A DNA stretch of 37,920 nucleotides from Acidobacteriota bacterium (GCA_021818005.1 JAKAFI010000003.1:1-37920), one strand, 5' to 3'; shown: positions 7,389 through 15,995, numbered from the stretch's first letter. The notes: generated from the sequence alone by a model not told the origin. Numbers and translations are program-made.

Positions 7389-8984
7389 ATGGATCTGAAG
7401 CAACTGCAAAACGCCTACCTCACGGAGACCAACCCGCAGAAGCTCGCGGCGATCCTGGCCACCCTCCAGCGGCTCCAGGGCGGATCTGTCCTGAAACCAG
7501 TCTCGATGGATGTTCCAATGGGGGCGTCCGCTGGCTCAGAGCCGATGATGTTTCCGACGACGAGCGCAAAGGAGATCGTTGCGCGCGCCAACGCCGAACG
7601 CTACGGGACCGATTACAACCCGCTGACGATGGACCCGGCCACCTGGTCCCAAGGTTCACCGGCACTCGACACGATGTCTGCGGTCAAGGCCAGGAACGAC
7701 ACGCCGGTCAACGTCCCGCCACCCACTGACCCGCTCGGAGGCCTCGGCGGAGCTCCGCAGGGCCCGCCGCAGATGGTCAGGATTGGCAGCGGAAGCTCGC
7801 GGACGGTGACGCACTCTCCCGAGTTCCCCGCCGCCCTCCTGCCGCAGAAGCGGGCGATCGCCGCGGAGGCGCAGACCGCCGCCCAGGACGCAGCCGCCCG
7901 CAAGACCGCGCTCCTCGACGAGCAGACGGCCCACGCACAGCTCTGGACCGACCAGGCCAACCTTGAGTCACGCCTCGCGGGCAAGGCCGCCGCCGGCACG
8001 TACCAGCGCTACGAGGAGACCGGGCGCGAGCTCGAGCGCGGCCGCGAGCAGATCCGGAAGTCGCAGCTCGACCCGGGCAGGCTCTGGGCGCAGATGCCCA
8101 CGGCGCAGAAAGCGGTCAACGCGATCGGGATCGCACTCGGCGGGTTCGTCGAGGGCTTCACCGCAGGCAAGGTGCAGAACTCGGCGCTCAAGATGCTCAA
8201 CATGGCGATCGATCGCGACATCGCCGCGCAGCGCGACGCCTTCGCCCGGCAGCTCGAGGATCTCAACCTCACCTCGAAGGCTCAGAGCGTGCTCTGGCAG
8301 CAGTGGCGCGCGCAGGAGGCAGACCGCAAGGCCGCGGCGCTCCGCGTCTCGCAGCTCGAGATCGCGAAGATGGGGTTGCAGTCGCAGCGCGAGGACGTGA
8401 AGACGAAGGCCGCGGAGACCGTGCTCGGGATCAAGGACGCGCTCGTGAACACCGAGGCGAAGACGATCCCGAAGACCACGAAGACCTCGAGCTACTCGTC
8501 GAAGACGGTGCCGCTCGCGAGCCTCGTGAAGAACGCGCCCGGGACCAAGACGCCGCCCCCGGCGCTCCTGGATTCCGCGGGGCAGGCCGTCGGCGTTCTG
8601 CAGCAGCTCCGCGGCATCCAGACCAAGCTCAAGGGCTACTCGCTGCTCGGGGCCAAGGCACCGTGGAACACCGAGAGCAAGCGGATCCTGGAGAGCGACA
8701 TCAAGCCGTTGACGGTCGAGCTCGCCAGGCTCGGCGGAGAAAAGGGGCCGCTCTCCGACGGCGACATCAAGCGGGCAACCGAGATGATCATGGGCGGGTG
8801 GAACACATCCGCGGAGCTCTCCGCTCGCCTCGACCTGGCGGCAAAGAAGATCGCCTCCCGCACGGCGGCGAAGCTGGCCACCGCCGCCCCGTACTTCAAT
8901 GTGGCCCCGCTCGCCCAGCAGCTGAGGCCCTACATGGGAGGCGCCGCGCCGGGAGGCGCCGCCAGCTTCGGGAGGCCGCAGTAG
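7389..8984 (+). CDS. Internal virion / ejection protein, coiled-coil rich
   Basis: The product has 531 residues and starts 8 bases after the previous stop with GGTGAC upstream as a ribosome site. The middle (about 135-360) is a long charged helical region with many Ala, Gln, Arg and Glu, likely coiled coil. The N-terminal 130 residues are Pro/Thr-rich. No enzymatic motif is seen. In position it matches the second ejection protein of podoviruses (T7 gp15 place), but it is shorter. Its TAG is followed immediately by the ATG of the next gene. Confidence 0.55.
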   Translation: MDLKQLQNAYLTETNPQKLAAILATLQRLQGGSVLKPVSMDVPMGASAGSEPMMFPTTSAKEIVARANAERYGTDYNPLTMDPATWSQGSPALDTMSAVKARNDTPVNVPPPTDPLGGLGGAPQGPPQMVRIGSGSSRTVTHSPEFPAALLPQKRAIAAEAQTAAQDAAARKTALLDEQTAHAQLWTDQANLESRLAGKAAAGTYQRYEETGRELERGREQIRKSQLDPGRLWAQMPTAQKAVNAIGIALGGFVEGFTAGKVQNSALKMLNMAIDRDIAAQRDAFARQLEDLNLTSKAQSVLWQQWRAQEADRKAAALRVSQLEIAKMGLQSQREDVKTKAAETVLGIKDALVNTEAKTIPKTTKTSSYSSKTVPLASLVKNAPGTKTPPPALLDSAGQAVGVLQQLRGIQTKLKGYSLLGAKAPWNTESKRILESDIKPLTVELARLGGEKGPLSDGDIKRATEMIMGGWNTSAELSARLDLAAKKIASRTAAKLATAAPYFNVAPLAQQLRPYMGGAAPGGAASFGRPQ

Positions 8985-10640
8985 ATGCCGACCCCCGCCG
9001 CCCAGCCCATGATCCTCGGCGTCGCCCCCGACGTGCAGGATCCGTCTCGGCTCGTCGCCTACACGAACGAGCAGGGCGAGGTGTCCATGCGGACGCCGGG
9101 CGGGGAGGCGCGCTGGGTTCCACGCGAACAGGCGCAGGCGGCGGTCAACGCCGGGCTGATCCCCGAGACCCGCGAGCAGTATGAGGTGCGGCGCGCCGGC
9201 GAGCGGGTCGACGCTCCGCTCGAGGCCGGGCTCTCCTCGGCGCTCCGGGCCGGCTCCCTCGGGCTCCTCGACGCGATCAGCCCAGACATCGTGCGGAAGC
9301 ACGCCAGGGACCTCGAGGAGGCGAACCCCATCGCCTCGACGATCGGCGGGCTCGTGGGAACCGTGGGGACGGCGCTCATTCCGGGCGGCCCGCTGGCGCG
9401 GATCGGAGGGCTCGGGGAGCGGGCAGGCGCCGCGGCTCTCGGGGCCGGCAGGGCAGGCCGCGCACTCGCGGAGGGCGCGGCGATCGGCGCCGGAGCGGGG
9501 CTCTCGCAGAGCGCGCTCGCGGGCGAGATCGACGCGGGCGAGATCGCCAAGGGGGCGGTCGCCGGGGCCGCCATGAGCGGGATCCTCTCCCTCGCGGGGG
9601 CCGGGCTCTCCGCCGTCGGGCGCAAGGCGAAGTCGGTAGCGCTCAAGGCCGGGGGCGTCGACGAGCTCAAGCTGCAGCTCCTGCAGGGGCGCGAGAAGGC
9701 GATCACGGATCAACTCTCCGTGCTCGAGGCGCGGGCGGCCGGAGCGCCTCCGCCGACTCCAGGGTTCGCATCGCCGGCCGCCGCCAGGTTCGACCTGGAG
9801 CTCTCCACGGCGCGCGGGGCGCTCGATGCCGTCAAGGGCGAGATCGCAGCGTCGCGTCAGTCGCTCTTTTCCGCCGCCGGAAAGTACCTATCCACCGCTG
9901 CTGGCGCGGCCGGCTTCCTCACGGGGATGCACTTCGACGGGATGCTGCTCGGCCTCGCGGGCGGTGGCATCGGTGGCGTGCTCGCGAAGGCGGTTGGCAA
10001 GCGGATCGGCTCCGCGGCGGAGGCTCTGCTTCCGAAGCTCGAGGGCGCGCTCGGGGTGGCATCCAAGGCGGTCGCTCCGCTCGCACTCGCCGGACGTACC
10101 GGAGCCACGCGGATCGTGTCCGACGAGGCGCTCTCGGCGCTCTCGAAGAGGCTCGAGCTCACCGACCCGGCAGAGATCGGGCGGGCCGCGCTGGCGGGAT
10201 ACTCCGAGGCCGGGCTGGATCCGCAGCTCGCCACCGACGCCGCGCAGTTCCAGGCCGCCCGCGTCGCCCTCCTCAAGAGCGCGGTAGGGTCGGGCAACAA
10301 GGTGTCGGCCTCGCGCGCCCTCGACGCGCTCGAAGATCCGCGCCGCATCGTGCGCCGGCTCGCGAAGCTCGAGCACCACCAGGAGGACCTGCAGGTGCTG
10401 CAGCAGGTGTTTCCCCGCGCATGGTCGGAGCTTCAGGCCGCGGCGCGGCTCCTGCTCGCCGACAGAAAGGTGCGCGGGCGCGACCGGCTCAAGCTGACGC
10501 AGATCGCCGACCCGCAGAGGTGGGCCGGCCTGTTCGCCGTGATGTTCACACCTGCCCCGCAGCCGGAGATCGGCGCGGGCGCCAAACGATTCAACATGCC
10601 CGACGCTGCCACCGGTCTGCAGCGTCTACAGGGAGGATAG
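8985..10640 (+). CDS. Internal virion / ejection protein with Gly/Ala-rich hydrophobic segments
   Basis: The product has 551 residues and starts directly after the previous stop. Several Gly/Ala hydrophobic stretches are present, for instance at 119-133 (STIGGLVGTVGTALI), at 160-180, at 195-215 and near 305-330 with GLAGGGIGGVLAKAVG, so it may insert in a membrane during DNA entry. T7 gp16 is far longer and carries a transglycosylase domain; none is seen here. It is the third of the ejection block. A general Ala-rich phage structural protein would look the same. Confidence 0.55.
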   Translation: MPTPAAQPMILGVAPDVQDPSRLVAYTNEQGEVSMRTPGGEARWVPREQAQAAVNAGLIPETREQYEVRRAGERVDAPLEAGLSSALRAGSLGLLDAISPDIVRKHARDLEEANPIASTIGGLVGTVGTALIPGGPLARIGGLGERAGAAALGAGRAGRALAEGAAIGAGAGLSQSALAGEIDAGEIAKGAVAGAAMSGILSLAGAGLSAVGRKAKSVALKAGGVDELKLQLLQGREKAITDQLSVLEARAAGAPPPTPGFASPAAARFDLELSTARGALDAVKGEIAASRQSLFSAAGKYLSTAAGAAGFLTGMHFDGMLLGLAGGGIGGVLAKAVGKRIGSAAEALLPKLEGALGVASKAVAPLALAGRTGATRIVSDEALSALSKRLELTDPAEIGRAALAGYSEAGLDPQLATDAAQFQAARVALLKSAVGSGNKVSASRALDALEDPRRIVRRLAKLEHHQEDLQVLQQVFPRAWSELQAAARLLLADRKVRGRDRLKLTQIADPQRWAGLFAVMFTPAPQPEIGAGAKRFNMPDAATGLQRLQGG

Positions 10641-10642
10641 AG

Positions 10643-11029
10643 ATGCTGACCGACGTGAGAATCAAGGACCAGGACGGCACGCGCCGGGTTGACGTGGTTG
10701 ACGGCGGCGACGAGAACGCCCTCGTGATCTCCGAAGCGATCTCGGAGGCCACCCACGAGACCGCGGCCAGCGTCGCGCAAACGACCGCCGGGAAGCTCAC
10801 CGCCACCGCGACACCGTGCCGAGCGGTGCGCGTCTGGTCCCCCGACGGCAGCGGAGGCTCGACGGCGAATACCGGCGACATTGCGGTCGGCTACAGCGGC
10901 CTCACGCTCGCGAACGCTGTCCACTTCCTCTCGCCTGGCGACGAGGCCGTGATTCCCTGTACCGACGCCGCGCACGTCTTCGCGGTGAGCGCGACCGCGA
11001 GTCAAACGCTGCGCTGGGAGGTGCTCTGA
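10643..11029 (+). CDS. Small beta-rich virion protein
   Basis: The product has 128 residues. The ATG at 10643 is preceded by GGGAGGA, a good ribosome site. The second half (TAGKLTATATPCRAVRVWSP to TLRWEVL) reads as alternating short strands, as in small phage decoration or tail proteins. It is placed between the ejection genes and the fibre gene; its stop and the next start share one base (TGATG). It may be a fibre base or adaptor. Function is not recognised. Confidence 0.6.
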   Translation: MLTDVRIKDQDGTRRVDVVDGGDENALVISEAISEATHETAASVAQTTAGKLTATATPCRAVRVWSPDGSGGSTANTGDIAVGYSGLTLANAVHFLSPGDEAVIPCTDAAHVFAVSATASQTLRWEVL

Positions 11030-12411
11030 TGGGCGCCGGAATCGAGATGATCAAGAAGCTCCGTCAGACCCTGCACAAGTTGACCCTGAATCCGCTGCTG
11101 TCGAAGTATGGGCTGCAGGTCAATCTCGGGTCGCTCACTGGGCACACCGAGCAGCAAGGGCCACACGCAATCAACATCGAATCCGACGCCGGCTCAGTCA
11201 CCATCGCCAACGCTCTTCGCGTCGCCAATTCGACGTACCGTTTCTTCATCGACGCGTGCGGGCATGTCGTCTGCAACACGGCCTTTTTGATCAACGGTGG
11301 CATCAACGGTGGCATCACGGCCGATACCCCATCGACGTGGTACGCCTCGCAGCCAACGAATCAGCCGACCATGCTGGGAGTGATCAGCGACGTGGCCGGC
11401 CCCGTCGCCTACTTGCAGACGGGAAGTGGGCCGTTTGCAGACCTGGTGCGGGGGTACGGCTCGTCGAAGGAGCTTCTCCATCGTGTTGACTGTCTCGGGA
11501 AGCTGACGATCTGCGGCGGTGGGCCCGTGGCAATCGCGAATCGTTATGGCGCCAGAGAGGGTGAGATCTATCTCTCCAGCGACGGAGGAGCGGCCGGTGT
11601 TCCATGCCTGGTCGTGACGATCGGCGGGAAGAGCTACCCGCTCTCGACGGGGACGAAGATCGCCTCGTCGATCATCGACTGCAACCCGGTGTGCCGCGCG
11701 TCGAGCGGATGGGAGTACATGCCGCTGTTCGAACACTACGGGTACGACGCATTCGCGGACGTGTGGCCGGGGGTGGCGCACTTCGGGACCACCTACGGAT
11801 CGCAGCTCGCGAAGGTCGAGAACGGGTCCGATATGACCTACCGCGGGGCCGGCCCATACAGCGGCACGGCCCGAGATGGGTCGATCCTCTTCGCGAATGG
11901 CGACTACATGCAAGCGGCCTCGGCCGCTTCCTACGACGACGGTGCCGGCGGCTATGACTACGTGTGGCGGTTCATCGCGAAGACAGTGGCAGTGGCGGCC
12001 GGGTACGGTGGAGTAGCTGGGAAGATGGGCGGCTCACCGGCGGTCGGGTGGGTCTTCGGAGCTCGCGACACGAACTTCGGATTTCAGATCTGGCGTGCTG
12101 GCGCTCCGGTCGAGCTCACCAGCGGAGCTCTGTCGGCCGGTACCTACTATGATGTGATGGTGTTCTATCGGCGCTCGACCGGACTCGCTCAGATGTACGT
12201 GGACGGGGTGGCGAGCGGGAGTCCTGCCGACCTCGGAACCGCTGCGTTCTCCTGCCCAGCCTCGAAGTTCCAGATCGGGAATACCCTCTCGTGGGGAGGG
12301 TACGCCGGAAACGTGGCCTATGCCGCGTGCTGGCGCGGCCTGAGCGGCTACTACCTCGACACGCATTTGCAGGCGGCCTGTGCCGCAGCGATGCACGCGC
12401 CGCTTGCGTGA
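11029..12411 (+). CDS. Tail fibre / receptor-binding protein with C-terminal LamG-like domain
   Basis: The product has 460 residues. The N-terminal 40 residues are basic and helical and may attach to the virion. The middle has glycine-rich repeats (INGGINGGI) and short strands. From about residue 285 to the end the pattern DGSILFANGDYM..., YDYVWRFIAKTV, GTYYDVMVFYRR, AQMYVDGV and FQIGNTLSWGGYAGNVAYAAC is that of a concanavalin/LamG sandwich, a fold often used to bind glycans. It is the last gene of the tail block and the best candidate for host recognition. Base use here is slightly less GC-rich than in neighbouring tail genes, consistent with exchange between phages. Confidence 0.72.
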   Translation: MGAGIEMIKKLRQTLHKLTLNPLLSKYGLQVNLGSLTGHTEQQGPHAINIESDAGSVTIANALRVANSTYRFFIDACGHVVCNTAFLINGGINGGITADTPSTWYASQPTNQPTMLGVISDVAGPVAYLQTGSGPFADLVRGYGSSKELLHRVDCLGKLTICGGGPVAIANRYGAREGEIYLSSDGGAAGVPCLVVTIGGKSYPLSTGTKIASSIIDCNPVCRASSGWEYMPLFEHYGYDAFADVWPGVAHFGTTYGSQLAKVENGSDMTYRGAGPYSGTARDGSILFANGDYMQAASAASYDDGAGGYDYVWRFIAKTVAVAAGYGGVAGKMGGSPAVGWVFGARDTNFGFQIWRAGAPVELTSGALSAGTYYDVMVFYRRSTGLAQMYVDGVASGSPADLGTAAFSCPASKFQIGNTLSWGGYAGNVAYAACWRGLSGYYLDTHLQAACAAAMHAPLA

Positions 12412-12447
12412 TGGCAGACGGGCTCACTATGGAGGTGAGGTGCCGTG

Positions 12448-13035
12448 ATGGGCGATGGTGACATCCTCGCCGTCCTCAACCGGCTTGACGTACTCAAGTC
12501 GATCGTGGACGAGCAGCGAATCGAGCAGCGGATCAACGGCGATCGACTCGAGCGCGTCGCGACAGATAACGAACAGCAGCGCGTTCAGCTGCAGGCGCTT
12601 GGGACGCAACTCGCTGGCGTAGACAAGAAGGTGGACGCTCTCTGCGTTGGCTGCGCCGAGCGACACAAGCGCATCAGCGAGGAGATCGACGGCGCGAGCG
12701 CGGAGCGGAAGGAACTACGGGCCAACCTCGAGAAGACGCGCGGGTGGATCCGCAGGGTCGATGCGCGGGCTACCAGTGGGGACATGACCGGGCCAGTCAA
12801 GGTGTCGGGCGTGGTCGCGATGTGGCTCGAGCGAAACTGGCGGCTGGTCGTGTTCGTTCTTGCGCCGATCCTGATGGCGGTCCCCACGGTACGCGGCTGC
12901 CTCGGAGAGCGCGCCACCGAGCAGCTCACGGCCGCAGTCAAGCGCCTCGAGGAGCGGCCAGCGACGAAGGTGATCATGCCGCCGCCGGCCCCCGTCCCCG
13001 TCCCAGTGAAACCAGATGCGGAGGTATCGCCATGA
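12448..13035 (+). CDS. Coiled-coil membrane protein of lysis cassette
   Basis: The product has 195 residues from the ATG at 12448; a GTG three bases earlier is possible. GGAGGTGAGG at 12431-12440 is a strong ribosome site and suits the ATG. Residues 1-105 are a charged heptad-type helix, followed by one transmembrane segment at about 125-145 (NWRLVVFVLAPILMAVPTV) and a Pro/Val-rich tail. The layout recalls hemolysin XhlA-type holin accessory proteins, or a holin itself. It opens the lysis cassette. Confidence 0.6.
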   Translation: MGDGDILAVLNRLDVLKSIVDEQRIEQRINGDRLERVATDNEQQRVQLQALGTQLAGVDKKVDALCVGCAERHKRISEEIDGASAERKELRANLEKTRGWIRRVDARATSGDMTGPVKVSGVVAMWLERNWRLVVFVLAPILMAVPTVRGCLGERATEQLTAAVKRLEERPATKVIMPPPAPVPVPVKPDAEVSP

Positions 13036-13337
13036 GGCCATTCGTTACCATGCTGTTCTTCATCTACACGGCGCTGCTCGGTGGCTGCTGTGCCACTAGC
13101 CGCTGCTACGTGGCGCGCGCGCAGACTGCGCTCGAGGCCGCGGACCCAATCGCAGTCAAGGCAATCGGCGGCGTCTGCAAGCCGAAGGTCGCGGCCGAGT
13201 GCAAGGGCAAGGGGGAGGACTGTCCCGCGTTCAAGCGATGCGAGGCCGCGCTAGTCGCCTACCAGGCCGCGCGCAAGGTCGTGGGTGACGGGCTCATCGA
13301 GCTCAACCGCGCGCTGGCCGCGCTGGGGGTGGAGTGA
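13032..13337 (+). CDS. Cys-rich lipoprotein, candidate outer-membrane spanin
   Basis: The product has 101 residues and its ATG overlaps the previous stop. A short signal peptide ends in the lipobox LGGC with lipidation Cys19. Six further cysteines follow. A small lipoprotein directly within a lysis cassette is the usual form of an o-spanin (Rz1-like), although the low proline content is unlike classic Rz1. If it is a spanin, the host has an outer membrane. Confidence 0.55.
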   Translation: MRPFVTMLFFIYTALLGGCCATSRCYVARAQTALEAADPIAVKAIGGVCKPKVAAECKGKGEDCPAFKRCEAALVAYQAARKVVGDGLIELNRALAALGVE

Positions 13338-13549
13338 TGGACAAGGTTCTCGACTGGCTCAAGCAGCAGGGGCTTGGCTGGGAGGCGCTTATCAGCCTCG
13401 GCCTCCTAGCCTATGAACTCGGGAAACGCCTCGCTGAGAGGGAGGGAGTAGCGCCGGAAGAGCTCGCCAAGCGCGAGGCCGCGGCACAGGTGCGGCTGGT
13501 TGGCGATGCCGACAAGTTGCTGGCCGAGCTCCGGGAGATGACCCGGTGA
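13337..13549 (+). CDS. Small membrane protein, holin-like
   Basis: The product has 70 residues with one hydrophobic segment (EALISLGLLAYELG, about 16-29) and a charged C-terminal helix. ATG at 13337 shares a base with the previous stop (TGATG); a GTG at 13334 is possible. Size, single membrane segment and charged tail fit a holin or an inner-membrane spanin partner. No family motif is recognised. Confidence 0.5.
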   Translation: MDKVLDWLKQQGLGWEALISLGLLAYELGKRLAEREGVAPEELAKREAAAQVRLVGDADKLLAELREMTR

Positions 13550-13731
13550 ACGTCCCTGATGCAGCAAGCCGAGCTCGCCTAGTGGCTGCTCGAGAGGAGG
13601 CGTCGCGAGCCTGGGATCTAGTTGCTGCGTGCGCGAACCAGTGCGACACGGCCGCCCATGCTCTCCAGCAGGCGCTTGTTTCGGCGCATCGCGCGCAGGA
13701 GCGCGTGGAGCGCATAGAGCAGGAATGCTAG
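13546..13731 (+). CDS. Small helical protein of lysis cassette
   Basis: The product has 61 residues, starts with GTG overlapping the previous stop (GTGA) and is helical, rich in Ala, Arg and Glu. No signal peptide or membrane segment is seen. It is placed between the holin-like gene and the transglycosylase. A soluble coiled-coil partner of the lysis proteins is possible; its function is unknown. Confidence 0.5.
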   Translation: MNVPDAASRARLVAAREEASRAWDLVAACANQCDTAAHALQQALVSAHRAQERVERIEQEC

Positions 13732-14123
13732 AGGCGCTCTCCCTCGCCGCGCTGGTCGCCGCAGCGTCGCCAGTTGAGGCGCGTTACGGCCTGCCATCAC
13801 GGCTGCTCGTGGCTGTCGTGATGGCTGAGAGCGGAGGCCGTGCAGTAGTGTCCCGCCGCCGCAGTTGCGGTGGTGTTGATGTCGGAGTCGCACAGATCCA
13901 TGTCCATAACCGCGACCAGCGAAGAGTTCGTCAGCTCCTGGTGCTTGCAACAAATCTCGACCGAGCCGCCTACCTGCTCGCGCGCTCCAGAGAGCGATGC
14001 TCGAAACCGCGCAGCCGCTGCGTGTGCTTGGAGGCGCATTACAACTGGAACGGCCGCACCAAGTGGTGCCGCCGCGTCCACCGCATCTGGCGGGAGTTGC
14101 GGCCAGCGAAGGGGCTGACATGA
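13725..14123 (+). CDS. Lytic transglycosylase-like endolysin (SLT type)
   Basis: The product has 132 residues. The pattern AVVMAESGG with Glu35, followed by GGVDVGVAQIHV (about 49-60), is that of the soluble lytic transglycosylase fold, in which the ES dipeptide carries the catalytic Glu and the G-x-x-Q segment closes the site. It cleaves the glycan strand of peptidoglycan. The first 20 residues are hydrophobic (ALSLAALVAAA) and may be a signal or anchor. ATG at 13725 overlaps the previous gene by 7 bases. The C-terminal part has four Cys and many Arg. A second wall enzyme, an amidase, is at 14298-14789 on the other strand. Confidence 0.72.
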   Translation: MLEALSLAALVAAASPVEARYGLPSRLLVAVVMAESGGRAVVSRRRSCGGVDVGVAQIHVHNRDQRRVRQLLVLATNLDRAAYLLARSRERCSKPRSRCVCLEAHYNWNGRTKWCRRVHRIWRELRPAKGLT

Positions 14124-14314
14124 GCAGCATCGATATCCTCCGCGTCCTCGTGGATGGCGCCTTCGGTCCTCCCTCGCCGCTACGTGACCGCGAGCTCGAG
14201 GTTGTGCGCGCTCGCGTCGCAGGCGGTGAGCCGGTGGAGCGCGTCGCCGAGGAATATCGGGTCGAGCCGGAAGCGATTGTGGCTGTGTGTCAGCGGCCTA
14301 TGGTGTGGCGCTAG
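14120..14314 (+). CDS. Small protein with HTH-like helices
   Basis: The product has 64 residues and its ATG overlaps the previous stop. The stretch GGEPVERVAEEYRVEPEAIVAV (about 36-57) looks like a helix-turn-helix with a short recognition helix. It closes the rightward late operon and its end overlaps the end of the convergent amidase gene by 17 bases. A role in regulation is a guess. Confidence 0.5.
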   Translation: MSSIDILRVLVDGAFGPPSPLRDRELEVVRARVAGGEPVERVAEEYRVEPEAIVAVCQRPMVWR

Positions 14315-14789
14315 GTCCCTTCTTCCACTCCAGGTCAATCCACGACGCCTCCTTGAAGCCCGGTCCCGGGTCGCGCTTTCCGGGCGTGATGTCGCTGTGG
14401 CGGCACCACCATCGCAGAGTCTTGCCGAAGGCGTTCCGCAGCGTCCCAACCAGCCGCGTGAACTCCACCCGCTCATGCTCGCTGCGCGGGTTCTGATCCC
14501 ACGGCCCCGAGAGCGCGATGCCGATCCAGTCGTTACCTTCCTTGCCTGCATGGTACGCGCGCCGCTGTAGGCTCACGAGTTGGACGAAGCGCCCCTCGCG
14601 GCCAGGCTCCACGTCCCAGGCGAAGTGGTAGCTGATGTTCATGTTCAGCGCCGCGTCGGCTAGGTCGGGGCCGCGCTCGCCGGAGTGGACGACGATGCCC
14701 GTCGGCGGGTGCTTCTGTGTCGCGTGGTCGCGGTCAGGTCTGCGCGTGTAGCCATCGAGCCAGTCTGGCCATTCCGCTAGAGGGCTCAT
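14298..14789 (-). CDS. N-acetylmuramoyl-L-alanine amidase (Amidase_2 type)
   Basis: The product has 163 residues from the ATG at 14789, chosen because it overlaps the stop of the small upstream gene (ATGA); a GTG 15 bases earlier is possible. IVVHSG places zinc ligand His35, AYHAG lies at 78-82, and RHSDITPGKRDPGP gives His131 and Asp140 as the other ligands, as in T7 lysozyme/AmpD-type amidases. It would cut the bond between muramic acid and the stem peptide. It lies at the far end of the leftward operon, apart from the lysis cassette, and converges on it. Confidence 0.85.
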   Translation of the reverse strand: MSPLAEWPDWLDGYTRRPDRDHATQKHPPTGIVVHSGERGPDLADAALNMNISYHFAWDVEPGREGRFVQLVSLQRRAYHAGKEGNDWIGIALSGPWDQNPRSEHERVEFTRLVGTLRNAFGKTLRWWCRHSDITPGKRDPGPGFKEASWIDLEWKKGPSATP

Positions 14790-14869
14790 GACGCCCGCCC
14801 GCACTTGCGCGGCGATGGGCTCGCCGGGACGCCCGCGATGCTGGTGAAGGTGATCAGGTCTAGGGTCAT
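14786..14869 (-). CDS. 27-residue peptide gene coupled on both sides
   Basis: A short reading frame fills the space between two genes exactly: its ATG overlaps the upstream stop (ATGA at 14869-14866) and its TGA overlaps the amidase ATG (14789-14786). The peptide starts MTLDLITFTSIAG and ends basic. The double overlap follows the rule used throughout this operon, which supports translation. It may only serve to carry ribosomes to the amidase gene. Function unknown. Confidence 0.5.
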   Translation of the reverse strand: MTLDLITFTSIAGVPASPSPRKCGRAS

Positions 14870-15234
14870 CCGCTCACCCTCACCATCAGAGTCGCCAGCG
14901 GGTTGGACCTGCACTGGTTGAGAACCCACCGCCAGAACGCGAAGGCACTTGCCTCGTCCCCCCAGCCGTTCTCCGGGTTCAGTCGCATCAGCGCTTCCCT
15001 CGAGCGACTCCACCACTCGAGCGCGGGCGCCAGCATCTCGGCAGCGCGGGCGCAAGGCAGCCCGTCGAGTGCGTAGAGTTGTCGATCTCCTAGCTCATCG
15101 AGTCGCCCAACCGCCGCGAGCGAACGGCGCAACATTTCATTGCAGTTGTGGGTGTAGTTGCGCAACTCGCCCGCCGAGGCGGGGCGACCGCAGTGTTCAC
15201 ACGGAGGGGATTCAACCCAAATGTCCCAACTCAT
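14866..15234 (-). CDS. Conserved-type phage protein with CXXC and NYTHN motif
   Basis: The product has 122 residues, begins MSWDIWVE, has a Cys pair at 12 and 15 (CEHC), and the segment NYTHNCNEM near 27-35. This opening and the N-Y-T-x-N motif recall a group of phage accessory proteins of unknown function. The ATG overlaps the previous stop. Possible structural zinc site. Confidence 0.6.
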   Translation of the reverse strand: MSWDIWVESPPCEHCGRPASAGELRNYTHNCNEMLRRSLAAVGRLDELGDRQLYALDGLPCARAAEMLAPALEWWSRSREALMRLNPENGWGDEASAFAFWRWVLNQCRSNPLATLMVRVSG

Positions 15235-15488
15235 CTCCCTATTCTCGCTTTCACGCGCTCGAGCGCGGTCCGTGTTGCGATTGGGTCCTGCCTGTTGAGC
15301 TGTCGCGCGGCCTCGATCTCCGCGTCGAGCCAGGCGAGGAAGTCGGAGTGCTCCTGCCGCTCCTCCGCTCTCACGCGGTCGAGCAGGTTGGCGAGGTCAA
15401 TCGGCAACCAGCCCTCAAGCTCGTAGCTGGGAAGCGCCGTCGATCGCAGAAACTCCATAGCCTGCTCGCGGCTTCTTTCTGTGATCAT
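15231..15488 (-). CDS. Small acidic helical protein
   Basis: The product has 85 residues, is helical and charged throughout (RVRAEERQEHSDFLAWLDAE), with no membrane segment or Cys. ATG overlaps the stop of the upstream gene and its stop overlaps the downstream start, both as ATGA. Function not recognised. Confidence 0.55.
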   Translation of the reverse strand: MITERSREQAMEFLRSTALPSYELEGWLPIDLANLLDRVRAEERQEHSDFLAWLDAEIEAARQLNRQDPIATRTALERVKARIGR

Positions 15489-15760
15489 CGTATCACTCCG
15501 TTTCCCTTCCGCCTCGCGGCCTCAATCGCCTGCGCCAGCGTCGCCCCCGCGCGCCACAGTTCCACCGCCGCCCGTCGCACCGTCGGACTGAGACGCTCCA
15601 GCGTCATGAGCTCGCACCCCAGCGCGTCCGCCACCTGCCGCAGCTCGTGCGCGGGACACTCCGCGGCGAGGGTGCGCAAGTGCTCCTCCAGCGCGGCGCG
15701 GACCTGCCCGAGGCGGTGACGCGGCGTCAGGCTGGCGAGGGGGATATCAGCGGCGGTCAT
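15485..15760 (-). CDS. Small helical protein, possible DNA-binding
   Basis: The product has 91 residues from the ATG at 15760, chosen because translation upstream of it looks like out-of-frame Arg/Pro-rich sequence. The C-terminal half (LSPTVRRAAVELWRAGATLAQAIEAARRKG) resembles a transposase-like HTH helix pair. It overlaps the upstream gene by 14 bases. Function not known. Confidence 0.5.
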   Translation of the reverse strand: MTAADIPLASLTPRHRLGQVRAALEEHLRTLAAECPAHELRQVADALGCELMTLERLSPTVRRAAVELWRAGATLAQAIEAARRKGNGVIR

Positions 15761-15995
15761 GGGTGTTCCATCTCGAGCACTCTCGACACCTGTACCAGCC
15801 GTCCCCGTCGCAATCGTTCGGACCAGAGGACCCTTCGGGCGCGAAACATTCCATGTGTTCGGCCTCGTCGAGGCCATCCTGTTCGGCCCTCGAGGAGATG
15901 GCGTGGTCGCGTGCCAGCGAAAACACGTCGTCCGCTGACAGCCGCAATCCCTTTCTGAGCTTCGCGGCGGCAATAATCCGCTCATATACGCTCAT
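15747..15995 (-). CDS. Small protein with C-terminal CXXC
   Basis: The product has 82 residues. It starts MSVYERIIAAAKLRKG and ends in WYRCRECSRW, a CXXC that could be half of a zinc ribbon, with two more Cys before it. ATG at 15995 overlaps the TGA of the 26-residue membrane peptide gene. No function recognised. Confidence 0.5.
   Translation of the reverse strand: MSVYERIIAAAKLRKGLRLSADDVFSLARDHAISSRAEQDGLDEAEHMECFAPEGSSGPNDCDGDGWYRCRECSRWNTHDRR

Noticed and set aside
7968-9713. 581-codon minus-strand frame opposite ejection genes
   Set aside because: Spans the junction of two well-coupled plus-strand genes and has shadow-type composition.
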